DNA of 64,000 nucleotides, taken from assembly GCA_039519185.1 (NCBI GenBank), contig CM076849.1:70116784-70180783 (forward strand), in the 5' to 3' direction. Source of the stretch: Astragalus membranaceus (Eukaryota > Streptophyta > Magnoliopsida > Fabales > Fabaceae). The first letter of the stretch is position 1, and each line of letters starts with the position of its first letter. The notes beneath the pieces are model-generated. The model was not told the origin of the DNA and did no database searches. It was given only the letters and a program-made list of their open reading frames with translations. Of the stretch, positions 19,691 through 29,081 are shown one piece after another. The translations under genes were made by a program, and so were the position numbers.

Positions 19691-19867
19691 CTACAATGAT
19701 CATGAGTGAGTAGACTTTACTAAAACATTCCTTCTTTCTAAAAACACTTTCTTTTCAGTTAATCAACTTTGAAAAATTAAATTGGTATTCACCTAGGCTG
19801 TCCCTGTGGATCGATAACTCTTTTATTACGCGATACGACTCGTGCACTTGCGAGCCTATCAAGTTTT

Positions 19868-19885
19868 TGGCGCCGTTGCCGGGGA
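19868..19885 (+). other. Primer-binding site of element B
   Basis: TGGCGCCGTTGCCGGGGA, six bases after the LTR end. It is the Athila-type site reported as complementary to tRNA-Asp. Confidence 0.8.
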
Positions 19886-19967
19886 GGCAGTGATATTAAT
19901 TAAGTTTTTCGAAATCGGTTAGACTGAAATTTTATTTATTTTTACTTTTTCTTCTCTTGTCCCTCGA

Positions 19968-22900
19968 ATGCGAAGAACCAGAAGTTTCGGAGAAACTGTT
20001 CAACAAATTCCCGAAATCGAAAGGTTCTTACATAGAAGGAGGAGAGAAATTACCGATAACCAAATGGCGGCTAATGAAAATCGTGCTCTCAAAGAGTACG
20101 CAACACCTTCAGCAGAGCCATCGGTTGCCATTGTACATCCAAATGTGGAAGCAAATACTTTTGAACTCAAAACATCTCTACTTTCAATGGTTCAACAAAA
20201 CCAATTTTCTGGTTCTCCCACGGAGGACCCAAATCTTCATATTTCAATTTTTCTAGAATACTGTGGAACTCTCAAATTAAACGGGGTACCTCCAGATGCC
20301 ATAAGACTAAAACTCTTCCCTTTTTCATTAAGGGATAGAGCAAGAGCATGGCTACATTCTTTGCCTTCGGAATCCATTACCAGCTGGGGCCAGTTAAAAC
20401 AAACTTTTCCTGCTAAGTTCTTTCCCCCGAGTAAAACAGCTCAAATGAGAAATCAAGTTACTCGATTTTCTCAAAACGACGGGGAATCTCTTTATGATGC
20501 TTGGGAACGTTTCAAAGAAAGGTTAAGGCTATGCCCCCATCATGGACTAGAGAAATGGCTCGTTGTTCACACTTTTTATAATGGATTACAATATGCAACA
20601 AGAATGACTGTTGATGCAGCTGCAGGTGGAGCTTTAATGAACAAAAATTTTACTGAAGCTTATGCACTCGTTGAAGATATGGCTCAAAACCATTGTCAAT
20701 GGACAAGCGAGCGAGCCATAACGAATAAACCAGCCTCGTCAAAAGAGCCAGGTAAGTATGAAATATCTGCTGTTGATCATCTTACCTCAAAAGTGGACGC
20801 ACTTTTTCAAAAATTTGAAAAATTAAATGTAAGTGCCGTCTCACAAACTTCTTCTCCTATTACTCCACCATGTGAATTATGTGGGGTTGTTGGCCATATT
20901 GGAGCTGAATGCCAGCTTGAGGCATCTAGTGCTGGAAATGAGCATATTAACTATGCTCAAAAGGAAGATCCATTTTCAAATACTTATAATCCTGGGTGGA
21001 GGAATCATCCAAATTTTTCTTATAAAAATCCTCCACCCAATCCAGCACCTAGGCCACCTCCTGTCTTTCAAAATCAAAGGGTTTTTAACAACCCACAAAA
21101 CAACCCGCAAAAGTCGAACTTGGAATTTTTTATGGAAAAATTTGTGTCATCTCAAACAAAACAAAATGAAGAATTCAAAAATCAAACTGGTTATTTGAAT
21201 GACACACTTATCAAATTAGTATCAAAAGTCGGCTCTATTGCCACTCAAAATAAAATGCTTGAAAATCAAATAACTCAAGTGGCAACACAGGTGGCTTCAT
21301 CCTCTAAGTCTTTAGGGGTATTTCTTGGGCAACCAGAACAAAATCCAAAAGGCCAAATAAATGTCGTCACCCTTAGAAGCGGAAAACAATTAGAGGAACC
21401 AAGAGCAAACCAAGAAAAAATTGTGAGTGAAAAACATAATTTACCAGGTGAGCAAGAAGAGAAAGAAAAAGAAAGAGAAGAACCACACATCCCCCCACCA
21501 CCATACAAACCACCCATTCCTTTTCCCCAAAGATTTGCAAAAAACAAAATTGACGAGCAATTCAAAAGGTTTGTCGACTTGCTTAAAAAGCTTTACATCA
21601 ACGTTCCTTTCACTGATGCATTGTCTCAAATGCCGTCTTATTCTAAATTTTTGAAAGAAATTTTATCCAAGAAAAGAAAAATAGACGACTATGAGACGAT
21701 TGCATTAACGGAGGAATGTAGTGCAATTATCCAGAACAAGCTGCCACAAAAACTCAAAGATCCAGGTAGTTTTTCCATACTTTGTGTGATTGGAAGTGAA
21801 ACTATAAACAGAGCGATGTGCGATCTAGGAGCCAGTGTAAGTTTGATGCCTCTTTCTCTTTGCAATAGACTAGGGATAGGCGAACTTAAACCCACAAAAA
21901 TGACAATACAGTTGGCAGATCATTCCGTTAAATACCCCACTGGAATCTTAGAGGATATCCCTATCAAGGTAGGGCAAACTTTTATACCGGTGGACTTTGT
22001 TGTAATGGAAATTGAAGAAGACTCCCAAATTTCTATTCTTCTAGGGAGGCCTTTTTTAGCTACTGCAGGGGCAATAATTGACGTTAAAAACGGTAAGTTG
22101 GTTTTTAATGTGGGGGATGAAAAAGTTGAGTTTGAAGTTTCAAACTTCATGAAGAGTCCATCTGTAAAGGACTCGTGCTGCAGGATTGATATTGTAGACT
22201 ATTGCGTGCGAGACTGCTCTTTAGCATCATCTTCACAAGATAGTCTGGAAGATTGCCTTTTAGGCAACACAAATACAAATGCGGCAGGGGAAACCCAATT
22301 CTACATAAAACTTTTGGATGAAAATCCACCATCACAAGAATTGGGTACTGAAACTTTGGGTGAGGAAACACCTCGACCTCTCCCAAAAGAAACACCAAAA
22401 ATAGAACTGAAGCCCTTACCATCATCTCTCAGGTATGAGTTCCTTGGCCCTAATTCTACTTTTCCAGTAATTGTAAATGCAAATTTGAAACAAAATGAGA
22501 CTGAAAAATTGCTTAATGTTCTCAAGAAGTATCCCAAAGCCATAGGGTATACTATTGAGGACATTAAAGGAATAAATCCGTCAATCTGCATACACAGAAT
22601 ACTACTGGAAGAGGACTATAAACCTTCTATCGAGCATCAAAGAATATTAAACCCAAACATGAAAGGGGTTGTTAAAAAGGAAGTTTTAAAACTCCTTGAT
22701 GCTGGGATAATATATCCTATTTCCGATAGTAAGTGGGTTAGTCCTGTTCAAGTAGTACCTAAGAAAGGAGGCTTAACAGTTATTAAAAATGAGAAGGATG
22801 AAAGCGTTTCCACAAGGACAATTACGGGATGGAGAATGTGTATCGATTACAGGAAGTTTAACAAAGCTACCCGGAAAGATCACTTCCCTCTTCCGTTCAT

Positions 22901-24554
22901 TGATCAAATGCTAGAAAGGTTAGCACGGCACTCACATTTTTGCTATTTGGATGGTTATTCGGGATTTTTCCAAATTCCCATCCACCCTAGCGACCAAGAA
23001 AAAACAACTTTCACATGTCCTTTTGGCACTTATGCCTATAGAAGGATGCCCTTTGGCCTATGTAATGCTCCTGCTACCTTTCAAAGGTGTATGATGTCCA
23101 TATTCTCAGACTTTGTTGAAAACATAATGGAAGTGTTTATGGATGACTTTTCCGTCCATGGCTCAAATTTTGAAAACTGTTTAGCCAATCTGGAAAAAGT
23201 CTTAGAGAGGTGTGAGAAGGTAAACCTGGTTCTAAACTGGGAAAAGTGTCATTTCATGGTTAATGAAGGAATTGTCCTAGGGCACTTAATTTCTCATAGA
23301 GGTATTGAGGTAGATCGTGCAAAAATTGAGGTGATTGAAAAAATGCTACCTCCCACCTCAGTAAAAGAGGTGAGAAGCTTTTTAGGCCATGCGGGTTTCT
23401 ACCGCCGGTTCATAAAAGACTTCTCAAAAATTTCAAAACCTATGACAAGTCTGCTCCTTAAGGATGCATCATTTATTTTTAACGATATTTGTCTTGAAGC
23501 TTTTAACAGGTTGAAAAAGGCTTTAGTTACTGCCCCGATCATACAGCCACCAGACTGGAATCTCCCGTTCGAGATAATGTGCGATGCAAGCGACTATGCA
23601 GTTGGGGCAGTCCTGGGACAAAGAAAAGAAAAAAAATTGCATGCCATATACTATGCAAGCAGGACCTTAGACGAGGCACAAATGAATTACGCCACAACTG
23701 AAAAAGAATTATTGGCGGTAGTTTTTGCCGTTGATAAGTTTCGATCATATTTGGTAGGTTCAAAAATCATCATTTTTACTGATCACTCGGCCATAAAATA
23801 TTTGTTAAACAAAAAAGATGCCAAGCCGAGATTGATCCGATGGGTTTTACTCCTACAAGAATTTGATCTTGAGATAAGGGATAAAAAAGGCGTTGAAAAT
23901 GTTGTGGCTGATCATTTGTCCCGTCTACAAGGAACAAAAGAGGAAGAGTTGCCACTTAATGATACATTTTTGGATGATCAACTCTTCTCATTGGGCAAAA
24001 CTGAAGCACCATGGTATGCAGATTTTGTAAACTACCTTGCAGCAGGAGTACTCCCCCCAGATTTAAATTATCAGCAGAAGAAGAAATTCTTCCATGATCT
24101 TAAACAGTATTACTGGGACGAGCCACTGCTTTTTAAAAGGGGAGCAAATGGGGTGTTCAGAAGATGCATTCCGGAAGAAGAGGTAAGTAACATTCTATAC
24201 CATTGTCATTCTTCTTCCTATGGCGGCCATGCCAGTTCTTCAAAAACTGCTACGAAAATTCTTCAATCTGGTTTTTATTGGCCGTCCCTTTTTAAAGACA
24301 CGCATCAATTCATTTCTAAATGCGACCAGTGTCAACGCACCGGAAATATTTCAAAAAGAAATGAAATGCCCTTAAATAATATCTTAGAGGTTGAAATTTT
24401 CGACGTCTGGGGTGTCGATTTCATGGGACTGTTTCCTTCTTCTTTTGGAAACCAATATATTCTGGTAGCCGTTGACTATGTGTCAAAATGGATCGAAGCC
24501 ATTGCTTCTCCTACAAACGATGCAAAGGTAGTCATAAACTTTTCAAAAAAATAA
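19968..24554 (+). CDS. Ty3/gypsy Gag-Pol polyprotein (element B), frameshifted in integrase
   Basis: A 1528-residue frame. Gag at about residues 50-240 (FSGSPTEDPNLH, YDAWERFKERL). CCHC knuckle CELCGVVGHIGAEC at about 301-314. Aspartic protease MCDLGASVSLMP near 615. Reverse transcriptase about 860-1130, with CIDYRKFN near 958 and the catalytic FMDD (a YxDD variant) near 1058. RNase H about 1195-1310 (CDASD, TEKELLAVVFA, FTDHSAIKYL). Integrase HHCC zinc motif at about 1412-1455, then the start of the catalytic core (VWGVDFMG, first Asp present). The frame is lost in an A-run at about 24544, so the rest of integrase is out of frame. Without that change the element would look nearly functional. 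Confidence 0.9.
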   Translation: MRRTRSFGETVQQIPEIERFLHRRRREITDNQMAANENRALKEYATPSAEPSVAIVHPNVEANTFELKTSLLSMVQQNQFSGSPTEDPNLHISIFLEYCGTLKLNGVPPDAIRLKLFPFSLRDRARAWLHSLPSESITSWGQLKQTFPAKFFPPSKTAQMRNQVTRFSQNDGESLYDAWERFKERLRLCPHHGLEKWLVVHTFYNGLQYATRMTVDAAAGGALMNKNFTEAYALVEDMAQNHCQWTSERAITNKPASSKEPGKYEISAVDHLTSKVDALFQKFEKLNVSAVSQTSSPITPPCELCGVVGHIGAECQLEASSAGNEHINYAQKEDPFSNTYNPGWRNHPNFSYKNPPPNPAPRPPPVFQNQRVFNNPQNNPQKSNLEFFMEKFVSSQTKQNEEFKNQTGYLNDTLIKLVSKVGSIATQNKMLENQITQVATQVASSSKSLGVFLGQPEQNPKGQINVVTLRSGKQLEEPRANQEKIVSEKHNLPGEQEEKEKEREEPHIPPPPYKPPIPFPQRFAKNKIDEQFKRFVDLLKKLYINVPFTDALSQMPSYSKFLKEILSKKRKIDDYETIALTEECSAIIQNKLPQKLKDPGSFSILCVIGSETINRAMCDLGASVSLMPLSLCNRLGIGELKPTKMTIQLADHSVKYPTGILEDIPIKVGQTFIPVDFVVMEIEEDSQISILLGRPFLATAGAIIDVKNGKLVFNVGDEKVEFEVSNFMKSPSVKDSCCRIDIVDYCVRDCSLASSSQDSLEDCLLGNTNTNAAGETQFYIKLLDENPPSQELGTETLGEETPRPLPKETPKIELKPLPSSLRYEFLGPNSTFPVIVNANLKQNETEKLLNVLKKYPKAIGYTIEDIKGINPSICIHRILLEEDYKPSIEHQRILNPNMKGVVKKEVLKLLDAGIIYPISDSKWVSPVQVVPKKGGLTVIKNEKDESVSTRTITGWRMCIDYRKFNKATRKDHFPLPFIDQMLERLARHSHFCYLDGYSGFFQIPIHPSDQEKTTFTCPFGTYAYRRMPFGLCNAPATFQRCMMSIFSDFVENIMEVFMDDFSVHGSNFENCLANLEKVLERCEKVNLVLNWEKCHFMVNEGIVLGHLISHRGIEVDRAKIEVIEKMLPPTSVKEVRSFLGHAGFYRRFIKDFSKISKPMTSLLLKDASFIFNDICLEAFNRLKKALVTAPIIQPPDWNLPFEIMCDASDYAVGAVLGQRKEKKLHAIYYASRTLDEAQMNYATTEKELLAVVFAVDKFRSYLVGSKIIIFTDHSAIKYLLNKKDAKPRLIRWVLLLQEFDLEIRDKKGVENVVADHLSRLQGTKEEELPLNDTFLDDQLFSLGKTEAPWYADFVNYLAAGVLPPDLNYQQKKKFFHDLKQYYWDEPLLFKRGANGVFRRCIPEEEVSNILYHCHSSSYGGHASSSKTATKILQSGFYWPSLFKDTHQFISKCDQCQRTGNISKRNEMPLNNILEVEIFDVWGVDFMGLFPSSFGNQYILVAVDYVSKWIEAIASPTNDAKVVINFSKK

Positions 24555-25294
24555 TTTTTCCAAGATTCGGGGTCCCTCGTGTTGTCATAAGCGACGGAGG
24601 ATCCCATTTCATCTCAAAACATTTTGAAATGTTACTGCAAAAGTTTGGAGTAAGGCACAAAATTGCAACGCCTTATCACCCTCAAACAAGCGGTCAGGTT
24701 GAGGTATCGAACAGAGAAATTAAAAGTATTTTAGAAAAAACTGTTTTGACCTCAAGAAAGGACTGGTCGGTAAAGCTCGATGAAGCTCTCTAGGCTTATC
24801 GGACTGCGTACAAGACTCTTATAGGAATGACTCCTTTCAAATTAATTTATGGGAAGTCTTGCCACCTTCCGGTAGAACTAGAGCACAAAGCTTACTGGGC
24901 AATTAAACGCCTTAACCTGAACATGGAATTAGCCGGAGAAAAAAGAAAACTCCAACTAAACGAATTGGAAGAACTGCGAATGGATGCTTATGAGAATGCC
25001 AAACTTTACAAAGAAAGAACAAAAAATTGGCATGATAAGCGTATTATTCGTAGAGAATTCAAGGAGGGTGACCTGGTGTTATTGTTTAATTCCAGGCTAA
25101 AAATTTTTCCGGGAAAATTAAAGTCAAGATGGTCCGGTCCTTTTGAAATCCGTAAGGTTTACCCCTTCGGATCTGTAGAGATCTGGAGCGAGAAAACCGG
25201 AACGTTTAAAGTCAATGGTCAAAGGCTGAAAAATTATTTAATTGGTGACCCTATTGAGAAAGAAACTAGTTTAGTTCTGCAAGATCCCAATTGA
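24555..25294 (+). pseudogene. Integrase core end and C-terminal domain of B, out of frame
   Basis: It continues the integrase: VPRVVISDGGSHF holds the second core Asp, and the stretch TPYHPQTSGQVEVSNREIKS includes the final Glu region. A TAG at 24791 interrupts an otherwise conserved AL-stop-AYRTAYKT motif, where relatives have Trp. The frame then runs from 24827 to 25294 with the C-terminal DNA-binding part (LVLLFNSRLKIFPGKLKSRW). Only the frameshift and this amber codon break it. Confidence 0.85.
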
Positions 25295-25304
25295 AATTTT
25301 GATC

Positions 25305-25349
25305 GTCAAGCTAGTGACGTTAAAAGAGCGCTGCGTGGGAGGCAACGCA
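25305..25349 (+). other. Conserved post-pol motif of B
   Basis: GTCAAGCTAGTGAC, GTTAAA, GAGCGCTG, then a potential stem TGCGT / ACGCA around GGGAGGCA, eleven bases after the integrase stop codon. It matches the motif at 14561-14608 (minus strand) in element A. Confidence 0.7.
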
Positions 25350-26267
25350 CGGCTTAATGTATTTTTTGATTTGTTGAAAAATAAAATACCCCAGGGCCGA
25401 GTATCCCAAACAGCCAGGTGAGCTCTCCTAACCCCTTTTGTTTTATTTGAAAAATCATTGAGGACAATGCCTAGTCCAAGCATGGGGGGTATTTTATTAC
25501 TTTTATTAGGAATGTCTTTATTGCTTTGCCGAGTTTTTATCTTTTTGTACTTTGAGTTGTATCTGCTCCCTCCATCACGAAACTTTGTGAACCCTAAGCA
25601 TGTTTTAGATAAGCCTTTTCTGGACAAAAATAATTTTTCAATTTTTCATTAGCAATCATCTAGGTGGACTGGTTGGGAACAACAAAATTGTATCATGGTT
25701 CGATTTCTACTTCTAGGGCTTTTTCACACACACACTATTGAGACTGTTTTCAGTTATTAATACAATTAGAGGGACTGAAAAGAAACTAGTAACCTGGTTC
25801 TCTTGGTGACATTTACTAGATGCGCGGTTACTGGAGAAAAACGTCTGAGTTGGGGTATCAAAAAAAAAATTATATATATATATATGCAAAACCAATTCAA
25901 AAATGCAAAAGTTAGTGCATTTTAAATGTCAAAATAAATGGTTAGCATATAAAATCAAAAAGAAAAGAAAAATGCTTGAATACCCAACGTATAAAGACCC
26001 TCCTTTGAGACCCGGTCTTAGTAAATGGAGGACCCAAGCTTAAGAATGTTGGGGAACCGGTTCTATGATGACATTGATATCCTCTCTAGAGTACTGATAC
26101 TTTAAAGTTGTCTCTCAATTCCACAAGAAGCCCAAAATAGTAGCTCTCTTACCAAAGTGTTAGAATTGCCCCACAGTCCACTTAAGGTTTCGATATGAAA
26201 ATAATTTTCCTTCAGAATTGGCCTAAAGATTTACACTGTTTTTGCTTGAGGACAAGCAAAGGTTCAA
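25350..26267 (+). other. Non-coding 3' region of element B
   Basis: No credible gene. A polypurine-like motif at 25455-25490 (TTGAGGACAATG ... AAGCATGGGGGG) resembles the LTR-adjacent tract. A short (TA)n run lies near 25870-25885. Confidence 0.6.
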
Positions 26268-26280
26268 GCATGGGGGACTT
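26268..26280 (+). other. Polypurine tract of element B
   Basis: CATGGGGGACTT, preceded by TTGAGGACAAGCAAAGG, directly before the 3' LTR start TGATAAG. Confidence 0.75.
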
Positions 26281-28689
26281 TGATAAGTCTATTTTTAGAG
26301 TCTTTTTAATAGTTATTTTATTAAGTCTTTTTAGTATTTTAATTATATTTTTGATCTATTTTACTGCAAATGTTTACTTTTTATCTTCAGGTTTTATTTT
26401 GAAGCAATTTCGACTGCTTATGCCTCAACAGGTTGGAATTCGACTGCATCTATCAGAATTCGACAGCATCTGTCTCCCAGAATTCGACTGCATCTGTTAG
26501 ACTTCGACAGCATCTGTCTCCCAGAATTCGACTGCATCTGTCAGAATTCGACTGCATCTGTCTTCCAGAATTCGACTGCATCTGTCAGAATTCGACTGCA
26601 TCTGTCAGAATTCGACTCCATCTATCTTCCAGATTTCGACTGCTTCTGTCTCAGCAGGTTAGAATTCGACAGCATCTGTCTTAGCAGGTTGGAATTCGAC
26701 AGCATCTGTCTCAGCAGGTTGGAATTCGACAGCATCTGTCTCAGCAGGTTGGAATTCGACAGCATCTATCTCAGCAGGTTGGAATTCGACAGCATCTGTC
26801 TCCCAGAATTCAACTGCATCTGTCAGAATTCGACTGCATCTGTCTCCCAGAATTCGACAGCATCTGTCTTTCAGAATTCGACAGCAACACAAACTGGCGC
26901 AGGACAGGACACCATGGGCGCCAAGGGCCCCAAAATGCAGTCAAAATTGGATGCGCCCACTTGTTGATGGATATTTTTTCCCAGTTGCTGATGGCTTTCC
27001 CTTGCAACTTGATTTGCCATTTTTCCTCTTTTGGACCATTTTGCCCCTCATATTTTCCTATAAATAGAGGCTTGATCCTCACTTGTAACCAAGCTTGAAT
27101 TTTGTTAGAAAATCAATGACAAAGGCTCTCTAAAGATTCATGACTTCAATTTACTCTTCATGTTTTTATGATTCTTGTTTATTTACTTTCTTGCCCTTTT
27201 AATTCTTGCTCCTTTACTTTATTGCCCCTTTAATTTCTCGCTCTTTACTTTCTCGCTCTTTACTTTCTCGCTCTTTACTTTCTCGCTCTTTACTTTTCGC
27301 TCTTTTATTTTCCTTGCTATTTACTTTCTTGCCCCTTTTATTTTCCAAGTCATTTATTTTCTTGCTATTTAAATTCTTGCAATTTATTTTCTAAGTCCTT
27401 TATTTTCCAAGTCATTTATTTTCTTGCCCCTTTATTTTCCAAGTCATTTACTTTCTTGCCCTTTATTTTCCAAGTCATTTATTTTCTTGCTATTTAAATT
27501 CTTGCAATTTATTTTCTAAGTCCTTTATTTTCCAAGTCATTTACTTTCTTGCCCCTTTATTTTCTAAGTCATTTACTTTCTTGCCCCTTTATTTTCCAAG
27601 TCATTTACTTTCTTGCCCTCTATTTTCCAAGTCATTTATTTTCTTGCTATTTAAATTCTTGCAATTTATTTTCTACGTCCTTTATTTTCCAAGTCATTTA
27701 TTTTCTTTCCCCTTTATTTTCCAAGTTATTTATTTTCTTTTCTCCTCTTTTGTCTACAATGATCATGAGTGAGTAGCTCTGAAGCCCCGATACGAGATAC
27801 GATACGGGATACGACACGATACGGATACGTGGATACGGGAAAAATTTGAAAATCAAGATACGATACGGCTGGGATACTTCAAATAAAAATTAAATTAAAA
27901 TTAAAAATAATAAAACATAACTAAAGATAGTCACTTTACTAACCGACAATTTCTCAAAATATTCAATAGATATGATCACTCTTACAAAAAAGATATTTGT
28001 GATCAAAATTAGTGTGCGCATCGTTACATTTTTCCCCCACCTATTCAAAATATATTCTTTCTCCAAAGATCATGTCACAAAAAATATACAATTTAGTGCC
28101 CAAGTTAGAGTATAGCAAAAAAAAACATTATAAGTCACTACTAAACAATATGTAATATTTTATTACATAATGTAATATTTTAATAATATTTAATAATATT
28201 TTAATAATATTTTATTACATAATAATATTTAATAATATTTTATTACAAGCGTGAAAAGAGAGACCAGCTATTATGCTCACACAATGTAATATTTTAATAA
28301 TATTTATTATTAAGTATATTTTTTTATATTGAAATATCGAAGACGTATCCGGAACGTATCCGGAACGTATCCGAAACGTATCCGGAATTTTTTTGTTTAA
28401 AAAATAAATATTAATTCACCGATACTTTATGGGTACGTATCCAGACGTATCCAGACGTATCGGAGCCGTATCGGTGTCCGATACGTGTCCGACACCGGTA
28501 CTTAGGCTATTTTGGAGTATCGGGGCTTCAGAGGTGAGTAGACTTTACTAAAACATTCCTTCTTTCTAAAAACACTTTCTTTTCAGTTAATCAACTTTGA
28601 AAAATTAAATTGGTATTCACCTAGGCTCTCCTTGTGGATCGATAACTCATTTATTACGCGATACGACTCGTGCACTTGCGAGCCTATCA
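26281..28689 (+). repeat. Element B 3' LTR with MITE insertion
   Basis: 2409 bp, TGATAAG to CCTATCA. It is the same as the 5' LTR apart from scattered substitutions, small indels near 26960 and 27290, and a 757-bp insertion with its 8-bp target duplication at 27769-28541. Minisatellites repeat at 26408-26889 and 27170-27745, and the TATA box at 27059-27066. Confidence 0.9.
27777..28533. mobile_element. hAT-like MITE inside LTR of B
   Basis: Perfect 17-bp terminal inverted repeats, CTCTGAAGCCCCGATAC and GTATCGGGGCTTCAGAG. An 8-bp target duplication GTGAGTAG flanks it (27769-27776 and 28534-28541). The sister LTR at about 19697-19710 shows the empty site. Subterminal regions hold many GATACG / CGTATCC repeats, and the middle is AT-rich without coding. 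The 8-bp duplication and subterminal arrays fit the hAT superfamily. Confidence 0.85.
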
Positions 28690-29081
28690 CTGATCCTGGT
28701 CGCGTCGCGAACCCTCCTGGTCGCGACGCGAAATAGCACAGAAAGTCCTGGCTTTGCAAAACTCCTCCTGGTCGCGTCGCGAACCCTCCTGGTCGCGTCG
28801 CGAACCCTCCTGGTCGCGACGCGATATTGAACAGAAATCAAATCCCTCCATTTTGCTGCATTTCTGGGCAAGTGTCTGGTTCGCCGAATGATGCCACAAC
28901 CAATTAGAGGTCTTCAAGTCCAATTTAGCTCCAAAAGTGAAGGAATTACTTACAAATGAACTTCCTACTACAATTATCTAAAACTAGACTAAATCCCCAG
29001 ATAATGACTGTGATACAATGAAAAACCTGCACAATTGGTCCTAAAAATACATAACTTACATCATATGATTGAGAGTCAACA
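28690..29081 (-). repeat. Element A 5' LTR, part 2
   Basis: The remainder of the LTR interrupted by B, matching 10777-11127. Its CpG array (28695-28832) has one more unit than the 3' LTR. It ends GTCAACA, followed by the AGCCA target duplication. Confidence 0.85.

Larger units (their letters stand above)
18188..19861 (+). repeat. Element B 5' LTR
   Basis: TGATAAG to TATCA, 1674 bp. It contains the GAATTCGAC minisatellite (18314-18796), a GGCGCC motif (18819-18838), a TATA box (TATAAATA, 19011-19018), a pyrimidine-rich minisatellite (19120-19690) and a conserved terminus (CCCTGTGGATCGA near 19802). Transcription would start just after the TATA box, so the pyrimidine array lies in the transcribed leader. 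Confidence 0.9.
18188..28689 (+). mobile_element. Element B: near-complete Ty3/gypsy element nested in A
   Basis: The LTRs run TGATAAG to CCTATCA (18188-19861 and 26281-28689). The target duplication is CTGCT at 18183-18187 and CTGAT at 28690-28694, one mismatch. The order is 5' LTR, primer-binding site, gag-pol, post-pol motif, polypurine tract, 3' LTR. There is no env-like ORF. Coding is intact up to integrase, then one frameshift and one amber stop occur. The 3' LTR is 735 bases longer, chiefly because of a MITE (27777-28533). The LTRs are otherwise very similar, so the insertion is recent and later than element A. Confidence 0.9.
9851..29081 (-). mobile_element. Element A: non-autonomous Athila-type Ty3/gypsy element
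   Basis: The boundaries are secure: LTRs start TGTTAGG and end CAACA, with a 5-bp target duplication AGCCA at 9846-9850 and 29082-29086. On the minus strand the order is 5' LTR (29081-28690 plus 18187-17275), primer-binding site, gag-protease, post-pol motif, env-like ORF, polypurine tract, 3' LTR (11127-9851). Reverse transcriptase, RNase H and integrase are absent, so it must have moved with enzymes from elsewhere. By hand count its LTRs differ at about 11 of 913 compared bases, so it is young. Element B (18188-28689) sits in its 5' LTR. Confidence 0.85.

Noticed and set aside
19127..19713. Hydrophobic frames (FIFQVIYFLA-type), also at 27175-27776, that look like membrane proteins
   Set aside because: They translate a pyrimidine-rich tandem array in an LTR leader. 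Hydrophobicity follows from T-rich codons.
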